DNA from: Tachypleus tridentatus
Taxonomy: Eukaryota > Arthropoda > Merostomata > Xiphosura > Limulidae
Direction of reading: 5' to 3'
DNA length: 64,000 nucleotides
Assembly: GCF_004210375.1 (NCBI RefSeq)
Contig: NC_134833.1
Coordinates: forward strand, 20,453,396 to 20,517,395
Of this stretch, positions 35,812 to 46,759 are shown one piece after another. The position numbers were made by a program, and so were the translations under genes. The notes below the pieces were generated by a model that worked only from the letters and a program-made list of their open reading frames with translations, was not told the DNA's origin and made no database searches. Positions within the stretch are counted from its first letter, which is position 1. Each line of letters starts with the position of its first letter.

Positions 35812-36504
35812 TTAGAGTTTACCAAATGAAACTGACTTCGCTGATTGACTGAGTTACCTGTTGACCCGCGTATTTAATTCGTTATCCATCAATACCGGTC
35901 GTTTGACAGCCATACGTATGTCAAAATCGTTCAACGGCGGTGTTTTCGATACGCGGTTTATTTATAATATTTATATACAGTGAGAAAGATTTGTACTATT
36001 CTAGTACAGTATTCGGTGAAGCAAGACCAACGTTGGTGTACTTGTGACGATTACTAGGGTTTGGAGGACTTCTGCCTTTATTTTATACACTGCTTTCTTC
36101 AACATACACACACACACAAGCACGAGGCGAAAAGATCGCCCTCTTATGGAGAAATTCAACAAATAAGAAGAAACAGAGAATGCAGTTGAGCTGGTTTCCT
36201 CCTACGTTGAAGACGACTGCGTCATATCCATGGATATACAGATATACACTGAAGTACACCAATAATTATCATTTCAAACATTCTTCTGTAGCCACTATGT
36301 TATTATACTAATTACGTTGTGTTTTATTTTCTTTTATTCGGATGTTTCCTAGATAATATATAATCCATCTTTTTGTAGTGAAACCGCTTAATAAAGATAT
36401 ACACGTTTATGAACATGGAAATAAAGGGTAAGTTATAATTAGAAATGTATATTTTATACCAATGATAAGAGAAGGAAGGCAAAGATTTCTGGTTTATTTC
36501 AGAA
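35812..36504. other. Unannotated stretch upstream of the receptor exon
   Basis: No gene recognised. A short ACACACACACA run is at about 36108. A promoter could lie here but I see no specific element. Confidence 0.3.
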
Positions 36505-36715
36505 TATCCTTGCAAAGTTACACAAGGTCTATCTGCGCATGGCCGTTCTTAATTTTGAGCTGATAGCCTATTAATCTAGTAGGTACTTAACAACACCCTC
36601 TGGTGATTCTTATATGGTGGAATAGTTGGATTTATTTTACCTTCCACCTCTACGTCACTTCAACACCCCGAAAATTGTGGAGTGCGTTTGGGTGACAACG
36701 GGACATAGATTTGAT
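36505..36715 (-). repeat. Degraded SINE family A (minus)
   Basis: TTGCAAAGTTACACAAGGTC, TATCTGCGCATGGCCGTTCT, a TAATTTTGAGCTGATAG segment and GGTGGAATAGTTGGATTTA follow family A order with many changes; the head is represented only by a trace (GGGTGACAACGGGACATAG). Confidence 0.5.
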
Positions 36716-36716
36716 T

Positions 36717-36912
36717 TGGTTTGTGCTGAATTTCGCGCAAGGCTACACAAGAGCTATGTGCGCTAACCGTCCCTAATTTAGCAGTGTAAAACTAAAAGGA
36801 ATGTAAATAGTCATCACCAACCACCGCCTTCCCTCTAGTCTTACACTGCTAAATTAGGGATGGCTAGCGCAGATAGCACTCCTGTAACTTTGCGCAAAAT
36901 TAAAAAAAAAAA
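36717..36912. repeat. Foldback SINE A: two 3' ends joined head to head
   Basis: The left arm is a minus-oriented SINE A tail (GAATTTCGCGCAAGGCTACA, CGTCCCTAATTTAGCAGTG, up to CACCAACCACCGCC). The right arm is plus-oriented (GCCTTCCCTCTAGTCTTAC, ACTGCTAAATTAGGGATGGC, TTTGCGCAAAATTAAAAAAA). Neither arm has a tRNA head. The arms can pair over roughly 80 bp. Confidence 0.85.
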
Positions 36913-37046
36913 CTCAACGTTTTACGTCTTATTTAGGCTCTAACATGTTGCCTATGTAACTTTTCAAATATTTAATGCCCCCCCCCAAAAAAAACCCTAA
37001 ACAACAACAACAGTAAAACTAAAATAAAGAATTTATTTGCAAGTAA

Positions 37047-37326
37047 GGTTTGTTTGTTTGTTTTGAATTTCGCGCAAAGCTACACGAAGGCTATCTGTGC
37101 TAACCATCCCTAATTTAGCAGTGTAAGACTAGATGGAAGGCAGCTAGTCATCACCACCCACCGCCAACTCTTGGGCTACTCTTTTGCCAACGAATAGTGG
37201 GATTGACCGTCACATTATAACATTCCCACGGCTGAAAGGGCGAGCATGTTAGGCGCGACGGGGATGCGAACCCGCAACCCTCAGATTACGAGTCGCACGT
37301 CTTAACCACCTGGTCATGCCGGGCCC
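37047..37326 (-). repeat. SINE family A, full length, with target-site duplication
   Basis: It runs from TTTGTTTGTTTGTTTTGAAT to TGGTCATGCCGGGCCC with a complete body and a B-box region GGATGCGAACCC. GCAAGTAAGG occurs on both sides (about 37039 and 37329), a clear target-site duplication. Confidence 0.93.
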
Positions 37327-38424
37327 AGCAAGTAAGGACAGTCAGGGTATTTCGTGACATTAACATCACAAAAAGCAACACACGAAACAGTTATTTTTAG
37401 AAGTGTTTAGTTAAAGGTCAAAGGTCAATGAAAAAAAAAATACAAAGGTTGCTTAGGGATATTACTAAGATAATAGTGAATACACAGTCGCGTACATGTA
37501 TATACAAGGCGTTATTCCTTTCAAAACAGTTTCATTTATATAACCAACTCACCTTGTTCGCACCATTTTCTATGTTATTATTGTAAAGCTTTCAGAAAAC
37601 GTACCTTGGAATTTGTGACAGTTATAATATTTTAATATATTTCATATAATTTTTTTTTCCTTTTGTAGAGTTATTTTGGGTCTCTTTTAATGGAGGCAAT
37701 ATAAAAAAATATTTTCCTTTATACTTCTAACGGTAGGCCTTGTACAAAACCTCTCACGCTTGTTTTTGTTCTACATTTTTCAGTTCGGTAAAAACAGATG
37801 TAAGGAATCGTTGGTAACTATTTTACTTCAGTTTTATAAAGGTTTGATTTTCAAAGAGCTCCGAAACCTCTTGTTTCTTTCTGCGAACGTTATTAGTAAC
37901 GTGAACTCAAAGAACTGTCGCACCGTAGGTTAATTCTTTTGTGTGAGGCGCCCAAGTACTTTAAAATCACGTCGTTCGTAGCAAATAAATATCTTAGCCG
38001 AGCAGTAAGAGGTTTAAAGATTTCTGTGTTTATACATTCTGGAATCGAACTTTACAATTGTGATTGAATTGGTATTGACAACTGAGGCGATGAAGTATAC
38101 TTGGTCAAACCAGTATGTCTTGCTCGTTAAATGTCATGTAAATATATAGACATTGAACTTTTTATTTATTGTTGTATCCACAGCAGTAATGGGTACATTT
38201 ATCAAGCTAAAGCCAACATTCAAGGTTTAGTCTGTTAGCATTCGGCCATTTCCAAATCTTCACCCTTCATTTTACCTTTGTTTCTTTAAACGAAAGGTCT
38301 AAAAATAATTTTTCCCTCTTTGTGGTTCTTCCATTTCCAAATAATTCACATACAATTGCTAAAAAAAACACAAGATAACTGGTCCAGCATTTTGGAGCCA
38401 TAGGAGCACTATAAGAGTAACACG
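37327..38424. other. Unannotated stretch
   Basis: No gene or repeat recognised, apart from a doubled AAAGGTCAAAGGTCAA phrase at about 37415. Confidence 0.35.
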
Positions 38425-38571
38425 GAAGCAGTGCGTGGTGTTGATCAACTGCCTTCCCTTTAGTTTATAATTTATACACTAGGAGGCTCTGTTTCAGACA
38501 AACTTTCACGAAATTCTAGAAGCAAAAAAAAATAGTAGCTCTTCTCTCGATAGGATTTCCCCCTAGTGTGG

Positions 38572-38643
38572 ACTTGCAACGTTAGAAACCGGGTTTTGAT
38601 ACCCCTGGTGGGTAAACTACAGATAGTCAGCCCATTGTAGAAC
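38572..38643 (+). repeat. SINE family B, 5' part, interrupted
   Basis: TTGCAACGTTAGAAACCGGG, TTTTGATACCCCTGGTGGG and CAGATAGTCAGCCCATTGTA are family B. The copy breaks at 38643 and continues after the inserted SINE A at about 38895-38932 (CCATTGTGTAGCTTTATG, TTTAATTACAAATAATGG). Confidence 0.85.
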
Positions 38644-38894
38644 GGCCCACATTGCCAGGTGGTTAAAGCACTCGACTCGTAATCTGAAGGTCGCGAGTTC
38701 AAAACCCTGTAGCACCAAACATGCTCGCCCCCTCAGCTGAACGGGTCAATCCCCCTATTCGTTGGTAAAAGAGTAGCCTAAGAGTTGGCAGTCGGTGGTG
38801 ATGACTAGCTGCCTTCCCTCTACTTTTACACTGCTAAATTATAAAAGGCAAGCACAGGTAGCACTTATATTGTTTTGCGCGAAATTCAAAACAA
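38644..38894 (+). repeat. SINE family A inserted in SINE B
   Basis: The head is diverged (GCCCACATTGCCAGGTGG, B-box GAGTTCAAAACCC), the body has a deletion around CAGCTGAACGGGTCAATCC, and the tail is GCGCGAAATTCAAAACAAA. CCATTGTAG on the left and CCATTGTGTAG on the right are target-site duplication traces. Confidence 0.85.
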
Positions 38895-38932
38895 ACCATT
38901 GTGTAGCTTTATGTTTAATTACAAATAATGGA
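38895..38932 (+). repeat. SINE family B, 3' part, interrupted
   Basis: CCATTGTGTAGCTTTATG followed by TTTAATTACAAA completes the B copy begun at 38572. Confidence 0.8.
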
Positions 38933-39116
38933 CAGCATCATCTCTCGGTAAAATCAGTTACTTTAATAATTGGTTTTAAACGTGTTCCATCTTCGTGTTA
39001 AATGATATTTTTAGTTTTATCCATTATTCCACATAATAATTTATTTTATGTTGTTATTCATAGCGTGTTCATTAAAAGCCTCACTCATTCTCTGTCAAGC
39101 ATTAATAAAGGCTCTT

Positions 39117-39389
39117 GACCCGGCACGGTCAGGTAGTTAAGGCATTTCTATCGCAATCTGAGGGTCGTTGGTTCGAAACCGTCACATCAAACACTCTTGT
39201 CCTTTCAGCTGTTTGGAACTTGCAATGTAACTGTCAATCACACTTTTAATTGGTAAAAGACTAGCTAAATAGTTGGCGGTGGGTGTTGATCACTAGCTAT
39301 TTTCCGTTTAGTCTTACACTGCTAAATTAGGGACGAGTAGCGCAGATTGCTCTAGCGTAGCTTTGCGTCAAATCCAGAAACAAACAAAA
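39117..39389 (+). repeat. SINE family A, full length
   Basis: The head is CCCGGCACGGTCAGGTAG with B-box TTGGTTCGAAACC, then a diverged body (GTTGGCGGTGGGTGTTGAT, GCTAAATTAGGGACGAG) and the tail TTTGCGTCAAATCCAGAAAC. Confidence 0.88.
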
Positions 39390-39686
39390 GTTCTTATATG
39401 AGTTTAATTTCCTGTTGAATTTATTTCTAACGATACACGGACAGTGTACATTGAAAACTACAATTATATATATGTAAATTAAAATGTCTTTTACCCAACC
39501 AGGTTTGTTTTTTGGATAATGGATGTATTTTTCTCCATTTGCAAGTTGGAAACTCTGTTCACTTATAGATAAATGTGTTTTTTATCTAATTGCACAGTTC
39601 AGTATTAGAAGAACATATAAGATGTTTGAGTAATAATTTTGTTACTCACATTATTATATTCATTTTAACTTGATTATTATACTTGT

Positions 39687-39955
39687 GGCCCGGCATGGCC
39701 TAGCGCGTAAGGCGTGCGACTCGTAATCCGAGGATCGCGGGTTCGCGCCCGCATCGCGCCAAACACGCTCGCCCTCCCAGCAGTGGGGGCGCTATAATGT
39801 TACGCTCAATCCCTCTATTCGTTGGTAAAAGAGTAGCCCAAGAGTTGGCGGTGGGTGGTGATGACTAGCTGCCTTCCCTCTAGTCTTACAATGCTAAATT
39901 AGGGACGGCTAGCACAGATAGCCCTGGAGTAGCTTTGTACGAAATTCCAAAACAA
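39687..39955 (+). repeat. SINE family A, full length
   Basis: GGCCCGGCATGGCCTAGCGC head; B-box degraded to GGGTTCGCGCCC; complete body; tail GTACGAAATTCCAAAACAA. The AGCGCG(T)AAGGCGTGCGAC head variant is shared with the copies at 42488 and 54544, suggesting a subfamily. Confidence 0.92.
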
Positions 39956-41076
39956 TTATTATATTTTTGAAAATAATATTTTATTTTTTACATTTTAAAA
40001 TCTGATCAGACCAAATACACAACTATTTAATGTGTTGATTTTATTTTAATGGAAATTCGGAAGTGTTGAGTGTGGACTAATAAACATTTATAAAATAACT
40101 ACGTATTAGTTCTAAAAACTTCGTTTCCCACCTGTGGGCATATAGATAGCTCAATGTGTTTTTGTACTGAGAAATAGAGAAATAAACCCGATTCATTCGG
40201 TTTTAAAATAGGGGTCGCTAGTAGTGAATTACTTCAAAGAAAACCGCGCTATCTTGTTAGATGAAGCACGGATTCATATAAAACCTTTGCCTTTGAGCTT
40301 TTGTTTGTTTTCGATATATCAGAATTATAATCTCAATCCCTTGATGTCTATGATAACTCTACTCTTTATACAAGAGAGATTGTTTCGCAGCAAATATAAC
40401 AATAATATTGTTCTGTTCCTTTATCACACATATATTTGTGGGAAAATAGTAAAAAGGAAAACTGCTACTTAGCAGTGAGTTCAGTTGATGAACATCAGTT
40501 TTGTTTAAAAGAATAGGGAGCAATTTAATTTCTGATCGCTAGATGGTAGCACAAATTATTCTTATATAATGACCGTTTTTGACTTTTCATTGCACGAACA
40601 TGATATCTACCAAAACAATGTCAGTAAAAATAAAACTCATAAAAACTTTAAATTAACATTAAAGGTATCATAGAAATCAAGCGTTTATGCAACTGACAGA
40701 TCTGTGTACATGTTATTGAGATCTGAGTTTAAAAAGACCAGTTTTTTTAACTATCAAAACAGCACATTATATAGCAGTCTACTTCTCTCGCAATGTTTCC
40801 TGTGTCTGACTGAGTCTGAGATTTGTGTGTGCATGCGTGGTGTAATACTTTATGGTCTGAGATCCATATGATATCCTCCCATCAATCAACATGACTCTAG
40901 CATATGGTGGAGCTGATTGTATGAATATGCAGTGAGGTGGGGTAAAGTTGTAAGTGTTCCCCTTAACGTTGATACAGCATTCTGATGTACTTGTACTGTT
41001 CTGGCAGAACCATTCCAGCTTCACCCTCCCCCAGCATAATACAGAATTAGAGAAACTTATATAATATTAACAATAT
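39956..41076. other. Unannotated stretch
   Basis: No gene recognised. The 82-codon plus frame (40224-40472) and 81-codon minus frame (40779-41024) have no visible family features. Confidence 0.35.
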
Positions 41077-41597
41077 ACAATACATGATCAAAAGTATGTG
41101 GGCATCCCTTCCAATTAGTGGGTTCGACTATTTCAGCCACAGCCATTGCTAACAGGTGCATAAAATCAAGCACACAACCACGCAATCTCCATAAACAAGC
41201 ACTGGCAGTAGAATGGGTCGTACTGAAGAGCTCAGTGACTTTTAACGTGACTCTGTCATAAGATGCCACCTTTCCAACAGTCATTTCGTCAAATTTCTGC
41301 TCTGCTAGAGCTGTCATGGTCAACTGTAAGTGTTGTTATTGTGAAAAAGAAACGTCTAGGAGCAACAACAACTCAGCCACGAAGCAGTAGGCCATACGAG
41401 CTCACAGAACGGGACCGCCAAATGCTGAAGCACGTGGAGCGTAAAGATTGTCTGTTCACAGTTACAACACTCACTACGGAGTTTCAAATTGCTTCTGGAA
41501 GCAACGTCAGTAAAAAACTGTTCGTCGAGAGCTTCATGAAATGGGTTTTCATGGCCGAGCAGCCACACACGAGCCTAAGATCACCATGCAAAAAGAG
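41077..41597 (+). pseudogene. Tc1-like DNA transposon, 5' fragment with broken transposase
   Basis: It starts at a Tc1-type terminal repeat (ATGATCAAAAGTATGTGGGC at about 41083). The transposase N-terminus begins at ATG 41213 (MGRTEELSDF, then an in-frame TAA) and moves to the frame open at 41263-41601. Features are the first helix-turn-helix (FRQISALLELSWSTVSVVIV), the RSSRPYELTERDRQMLKHV linker and second HTH entry, and TTEFQIASGSNVS. A further frameshift in an A run near 41512 moves the rest out of frame. The DNA-binding part is all that remains; the DDE catalytic domain and 3' terminal repeat are absent after 41597. The DNA sequence strongly recalls a Tc1 lineage abundant in teleost fish and lampreys (from memory, unverified). 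Confidence 0.88.
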
Positions 41598-41699
41598 GTA
41601 AGCATAACGCGGTCCTATAAGAGATATCCGTTTGTGAGATTTCACACAAATTCATTTTTTTATTCTCTTGAGCTTCAGAAAGTTTTTTAAAAATCAGCA

Positions 41700-41780
41700 T
41701 AGACCTCGACATACCCACAAAGCTCGACATACCCACAGAGTTCGGCATACCCACAGAGCTCGACATACCCACAGATCTCC
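41700..41780. repeat. 18-bp minisatellite, about 4-5 copies
   Basis: GACATACCCACA(A/G)AGCTC recurs four to five times with one diverged unit (TTCGGCATACCCACAG). The unit is a multiple of three and gives short repetitive frames on the minus strand. Confidence 0.85.
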
Positions 41781-41789
41781 AAATAGTGA

Positions 41790-42290
41790 ATATGATCAAA
41801 TTTAAGTACAAATCTGAACAATGTGACTATTATTTTCATGAAACGACATGATAAAACGTTTCCAACGTGTCGCATATCACCATCCTACGATTTTTTTAAA
41901 AAAACACGTTTCAGAGTGTATTAGGTAATTATGAAGTGCAGAAATAACTTCATGTATATTAGTGCAGTATACGCTGTTAATCATTACAATGACATACATT
42001 TTGCTACGACGTTAAAACATGTTAACCTATGCAACAGAGCGGTATTTTTCTCTACACTTGTTTGTCTACTCATTACAAAAATGTTCCAATTTTCTTATAA
42101 CCCTCTCTCTCATTTGATAACTTTCCTCCGTGTCGGTGAATGGTGTACAAATACGATATCCTGCCCACCGGGTGCATGAACCAGATGAAGGAAGTGTCGT
42201 TCCTTGGGTGGGTGCTTGTGTTATTTAGAAATAGTTCAGCATCGCTAAATTAAATACGATTATGCGTTTATAATATCATAAGTTTGTGTG
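41790..42290. other. Unannotated stretch
   Basis: No gene recognised; the 82-codon frame at 41931-42179 shows no known motif. Confidence 0.35.
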
Positions 42291-42291
42291 A

Positions 42292-42405
42292 TACTTAACA
42301 CAAAAACTGTACAATGGTCGATCTGTGCTCTGCCCACAGTAGGGTCAAAACTCCAGAATTTTATCATCATGCCTTCAGTTTTACGATCTCTGAACTACCA
42401 GAAGG
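42292..42405 (-). repeat. Degraded SINE family B (minus)
   Basis: TACTTAACACAAAAACTGTA, TGTGCTCTGCCCACAGTAGG, a degraded B-box (GGTCAAAACTCC) and a CTGAACTACCAGAAGG head trace. Confidence 0.6.
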
Positions 42406-42487
42406 ATGTGGGTATTTCGACCTTAAGTACGAAATCTTAACTGAATAGTTAATTAGAATGTTTCGTTAGATCAACCCAAGTATGACG

Positions 42488-42762
42488 TATTTGTTTTGGA
42501 ATTTCGCACAAAGCTACTCGAGGGTTATCTGTGTTAGCCGTCCCTAATTTAGCAGTGTAAGACTAGAGGAAAGGCAGATAGTCATCACCACCCACCGCCA
42601 ACTCTTGGGCTACTCTTTTACCAACGAATAGTGGGATTGAATGTCACATTATAACGCCCCCACGGCTGGGAGGGCGAGCATGTTTGGCGCGATGCGGGCG
42701 CGAACCCGCGACCCTCGGATTACGAGTCGCACGCCTTACGCGCTAGGCCATGCCAGGCCCCT
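42488..42762 (-). repeat. SINE family A, full length (minus)
   Basis: TTTGTTTTGGAATTTCGCAC through GCGCTAGGCCATGCCAGGCC. It is the subfamily with the GCGCTAGGCC head (as at 39687). TATGACGTA on the left (42481) and CATGACGTA on the right (42764) look like its target-site duplication. Confidence 0.92.
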
Positions 42763-42787
42763 GCATGACGTAAGTTTAATAATTTAT

Positions 42788-43057
42788 TTGGTTTGTTTTG
42801 AATTTTGCGCAAAACTGCACGAGGGCTATCAGCTCTAGCCGTTTCCAATTTAGCAGTGAAAGACCAGAAGAAAGACAGCTAGTCATCACCAGCCACCGCT
42901 AACTCTTGGCTACTTTTTGACCAACAAATAGTGAGACTGACCGTAACATTATAACGCCCCCACGGCTAAAAGGGCTAACATGTTTGATGTAACATGAATT
43001 CGAATCCGCGACCCTCGGATTACGAGTCGAGTGCCTTAACCACCTGGCCATGCAGGG
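42788..43057 (-). repeat. SINE family A, second copy next door (minus)
   Basis: It runs from TTTGGTTTGTTTTGAATTTT to TGGCCATGCAGGGTC. It is more diverged than its neighbour and carries the standard ACCACCTGGCC head. TGACGTAAGTTTAAT (42766) and TGTCGTAAGTTAAT (43061) flank it. Confidence 0.9.
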
Positions 43058-43880
43058 TCATGTCGTAAGTTAATTGTTGTTACAGGTTTGTTTAGCATTC
43101 TAACACGTGACTTTAATTAACCATTTTCTTTAATTATATTCTGTTTTACGTGTTAATTAAACAACATTCCTATTCTTTAGTCCTAGACTGATATGAGATT
43201 TAGTTTCGAAAAATTATGTTACAGAGTTTCGAAAATATAAATACAAAACAACACAATATTTAAGATATTACGAACAAACATAACATTGTTCAAGCATTCT
43301 GTGCTGAGTAGATAATTGGACATCTTTACAGTAAAAGCCACAGTAAGTAAATTAAGGTAAACACCATTCTGCATTCATGTTTTTCTTCCAGTGGAGTTTT
43401 GTTGTTGTTTGAATATATTCAGCACTTAGAAAATTAATGTAACCCGAGCTTGTTTGGCTTTTGTTCTTTGTAGAAGCTAACCGTGCTAGTCTTGTTTTAT
43501 ATATATATATATATTGTATGATTTGAATAGAGTGAGTCAGGACAGTAGCGTTAAAAATAGATATAAAGAGGTGTTAAAAAAAATTCTTATCAGAATGGAG
43601 GCTTCTACAGACAATATAAATCCTAAACACTGACTTTAAACCCTCATTCAAGCATACTTTAATCAGCGCTGAATAATTTGATGCGTTCTTTTGTACGGGA
43701 TAACTTAAATATTTATCAATTCATCTCTAGTGAACAGCCTAGCTGTTTGTTGTGTTTCTTATAAGTAATTCATATATATGTATATGTTCGAACTCTTGTA
43801 GGACTATTTTTATAGAGATAAACTGGTATTTTATTGCACAGAACTTGAGGTCTTAAATAAATATAAAGGAAAATTTGGTA
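43058..43880. other. Unannotated stretch
   Basis: No gene recognised; a TATATATATATATATAT run is at 43498-43515. Confidence 0.35.
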
Positions 43881-44119
43881 GAATCCTATCTGCGCTAACC
43901 GTCCTTAATTTAACAGTATAAGACGAGAGAGAAGGCAGCTAGTCATCTCCACCGACCGCCAACTCTTGGGCTACTCTTTTACCAACGAATACTGGGATTA
44001 AGCGCTCATTATAACGCTCCCACGGCTGAAAGGGCGAGCATGTTTGATGTGACGGGGATTTTAACCCGCGGCCCTCACATTGCGAGTCGAGCGTCCTAAC
44101 CACCAGGCCATGCTGAGCC
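43881..44119 (-). repeat. SINE family A (minus), tail truncated
   Basis: It starts within the body (CTATCTGCGCTAACCGTCC), lacks the GAAATTCAAAAC tail, and has a complete head (GCGTCCTAACCACCAGGCCA, TGCTGAGCC). Confidence 0.88.
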
Positions 44120-44284
44120 ACAAGGAAAATTTAACTTGTTATCTTACTATTCGAGTATTAGCTTTTTGTTATTAAATTATTTTTTTTCATTTTCAAGTTT
44201 GCCAGTTTTTTTTCAATACACTTCAATTTAGTACTCGAAGTCGAGAAGCATATAAACATCTTAATAATATTTTACATATATCAG

Positions 44285-44948
44285 TAACCATGAGATGAGG
44301 AGATGATTGTGAGAGACTGAGAAAATCACAAACCATATAACACTGACAGAGATAAGGAGATGATTGTGAGAGACTGAGAAAATCACAAGCCATATAACAC
44401 TGACAGAGATAATGAGATGATTGTGAGAGACTGAGAAAATCACAAACCATGTAACACTGACAGAGATAAGGAGATGATTGTGAGAGACTGAGAAAATCAC
44501 AAACCATATAACACTGACAGAGATGAGGAGATGATTGTGAGAGACTGAGAAAATCACAAACCATATAACACTGACAGAGATAAGGAGATGATTGTGAGAG
44601 ACTGAGAAAATCACAAACCATATAACACTGACAGAGATGAGGAGATGATTGTGAGAGACTGAGAAAATCACAAACTATGTAACACTGACAGAGATGAGGA
44701 GATGATTGTGAGAGACTGAGAAAATCACAAACCATATAACACTGACAGAGATGAGGAGATGATTGTGAGAGACAGAGAAAATCACAAACCATATAACACT
44801 GACAGAGATGAGGAGATGATTGTGAGAGACAGAGAAAATCACAATCCACATAACACTGAGAGAGATAAGGAGATGATTGTGAGAGACAGAGAAAATCACA
44901 ATCCACATAACACTGACAGAGGTGAGGAGATGATTGTGAGAGACAGAA
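44285..44948. repeat. 57-bp tandem array, about 11.5 copies
   Basis: The unit contains GAGATGATTGTGAGAGAC, TGAGAAAATCACAAACCAT and ATAACACTGACAGAGAT(A/G)AG. Since 57 is divisible by three, minus-strand frames (up to 254 codons, a 19-residue SxCQCYMVCDFLSLSQS-like repeat) stay open in three overlapping registers. The last three units carry AGACAGAG and CACAATCCACAT variants. Confidence 0.95.
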
Positions 44949-45455
44949 AGAAAACGTTAGATGTAAACAAAACGATACATGATTCATGATTGATTCCCAG
45001 TCATTTGACAGGAAAACTTATTATTGGAGCGTACGTTTTAGCTTTTATAGAGGTAGAATATTGGCAGAAAAAAGATGTAAATGATATAGAGACAAAGACG
45101 GCAACAGTTCAAATAAAAAAAAGTCTTAAAAGTTCGTTGCGAAAAAGAAAAACACAAACTGTCGAAAACACGCATTTTACAACGCATTTCAAAGCAAGTA
45201 CTTTGTCTACAAGCTAACAGATATGAGTTGGGAATAAGAACCAATGACCTGAAAAGGAACACGTGTTTCGGAACTGTTAACACGATAAGAAAAAACAAGT
45301 CAATGCTGACAATACAGATTCTCACAAACTTTGAACCACAGATCGAAATGTTGGGTTATTATTTCATGAAGTAAAAATGGCTAAATAAATTGTAAGCCAA
45401 AGGATTTTGTTCGAACACATTCCTTTCACATTTCTCGAGAAGGGCTCCTCACGTG
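44949..45455. other. Spacer between two arrays
   Basis: About 500 bp; frames of 75 and 95 codons on opposite strands overlap each other and have no recognisable features. Confidence 0.35.
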
Positions 45456-45461
45456 CATGAA

Positions 45462-46757
45462 AAGGTCTACTTAAACATAGTCAGGTGTTCTGAAATTGAC
45501 AGCTCGCTGATGATCTGTTTAAACATTGTCAGGTGTTCTGAAATTGACAGCTCGCTGATGATCTGTTTAAACATAGTCAGGTGTTCTGAAATTGACAGCT
45601 CGCTGATGATCTGTTTAAACATAGTCAGGTGTTCTGAAATTGACAGCTCGCTGATGATCTGTTTAAACAGAGTCAGGTGTTCTGAAATTGACAGCTCGCT
45701 GATGATCTGTTTAAACATTGTCAGGTGTCCTGAAATTGACAGCTCGCTGATGATCTGTTTAAACATAGTCAGGTGTTCTGAAATTGACAGCTCGCTGATG
45801 ATCTGTTTAAACATAGTCAGGTGTTCTGAAAATGACAGCTCGCTGATGATCTGTTTAAACATAGTCAGGTGTTCTGAAAATGACAGCTCGCTGATGATCT
45901 GTTTAAACATAGTCAGGTGTTCTGAAATTGACAGCTCGCTGATGATCTGTTTAAACATAGTCAGGTGTTCTGAAATTGACAGCTCGCTGATGATCTGTTT
46001 AAACATAGTCAGGTGTTCTGAAATTGACAGCTCGCTGATGATCTGTTTAAACATAGTCAGGTGTTCTGAAATTGACAGCTCGCTGATGATCTGTTTAAAC
46101 ATAGTCAGGTGTTCTGAAATTGACAGCTCGCTGATGATCTGTTTAAACATAGTCAGGTGTTTTGAAATTGACAGCTCGCTGATGATCTGTTTAAACATAG
46201 TCAGGTGTTCTGAAATTGACAGCTCGCTGATGATCTGTTTAAACATAGTCAGGTATTCTGAAATTGACAGCTCGCTGATGATCTGTTTAAACATAGTCAG
46301 GTGTTCTGAAATTGACAGCTCGCTGATGATCTGTTTAAACATAGTCAGGTGTTCTGAAAAGGACAGCTCGCTGATGATCTGTTTAAACATAGTCAGGTGT
46401 TCTGAAAAGGACAGCTCGCTGATGATCTGTTTAAACATAGTCAGGTGTTCTGAAATTGACAGCTCGCTGATGATCTGTTTAAACATAGTCAGGTGTTCTG
46501 AAATTGACAGCTGGCTGATGATCTGTTTAAACATAGTCAGGTGTTCTGAAATTGACAGCTCGCTGATGATCTGTTTAAACATAGTCAGGTGTTCTGAAAT
46601 TGACAGCTCGCTGATGATTTGTTTAAACATAGTCAGGTGTTCTGAAATTGACAGCTCGCTGATGATCTGTTTAAACATAGTCAGGTGTTCTGAAAAGGAC
46701 AGCTCGCTGATGATCTGTTTAAACATAGTCAGGTGTTCTGAAATTGACAGCTCGCTG
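45462..46757. repeat. 48-bp tandem array, about 27 copies, open on both strands
   Basis: The unit contains TTAAACATAGTCAGGTGTTC, TGAAATTGACAGCTCGCTGA and TGATCTGT. Copies differ by only a few substitutions (AAATTGAC/AAAATGAC/AAAAGGAC, CATTGTC, TATTCTG, CTGGCTG). It yields a 438-codon plus frame and a 419-codon minus frame with 16-residue repeats. Most differences change the plus-frame amino acid (I to N or K, S to P or W, C to F or Y), so there is no sign of selection for a protein. It has no relation to the other 48-bp array at 11.8 kb. Confidence 0.96.
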
Positions 46758-46759
46758 TC

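Noticed and set aside
38472..39001. Short frames of 68-76 codons
   Set aside because: They lie within the SINE A/B nest.
41590..41610. Splice donor (GAG/GTAAGC) at the end of the Tc1 frame, suggesting a domesticated exon
   Set aside because: The transposase frame is already broken by a stop and frameshifts, so the donor-like sequence is probably coincidental.
44223..44987. 254-codon cysteine-rich frame with a possible signal peptide
   Set aside because: A 57-bp array translated in one of three open registers; the apparent hydrophobic start is part of the flanking DNA.
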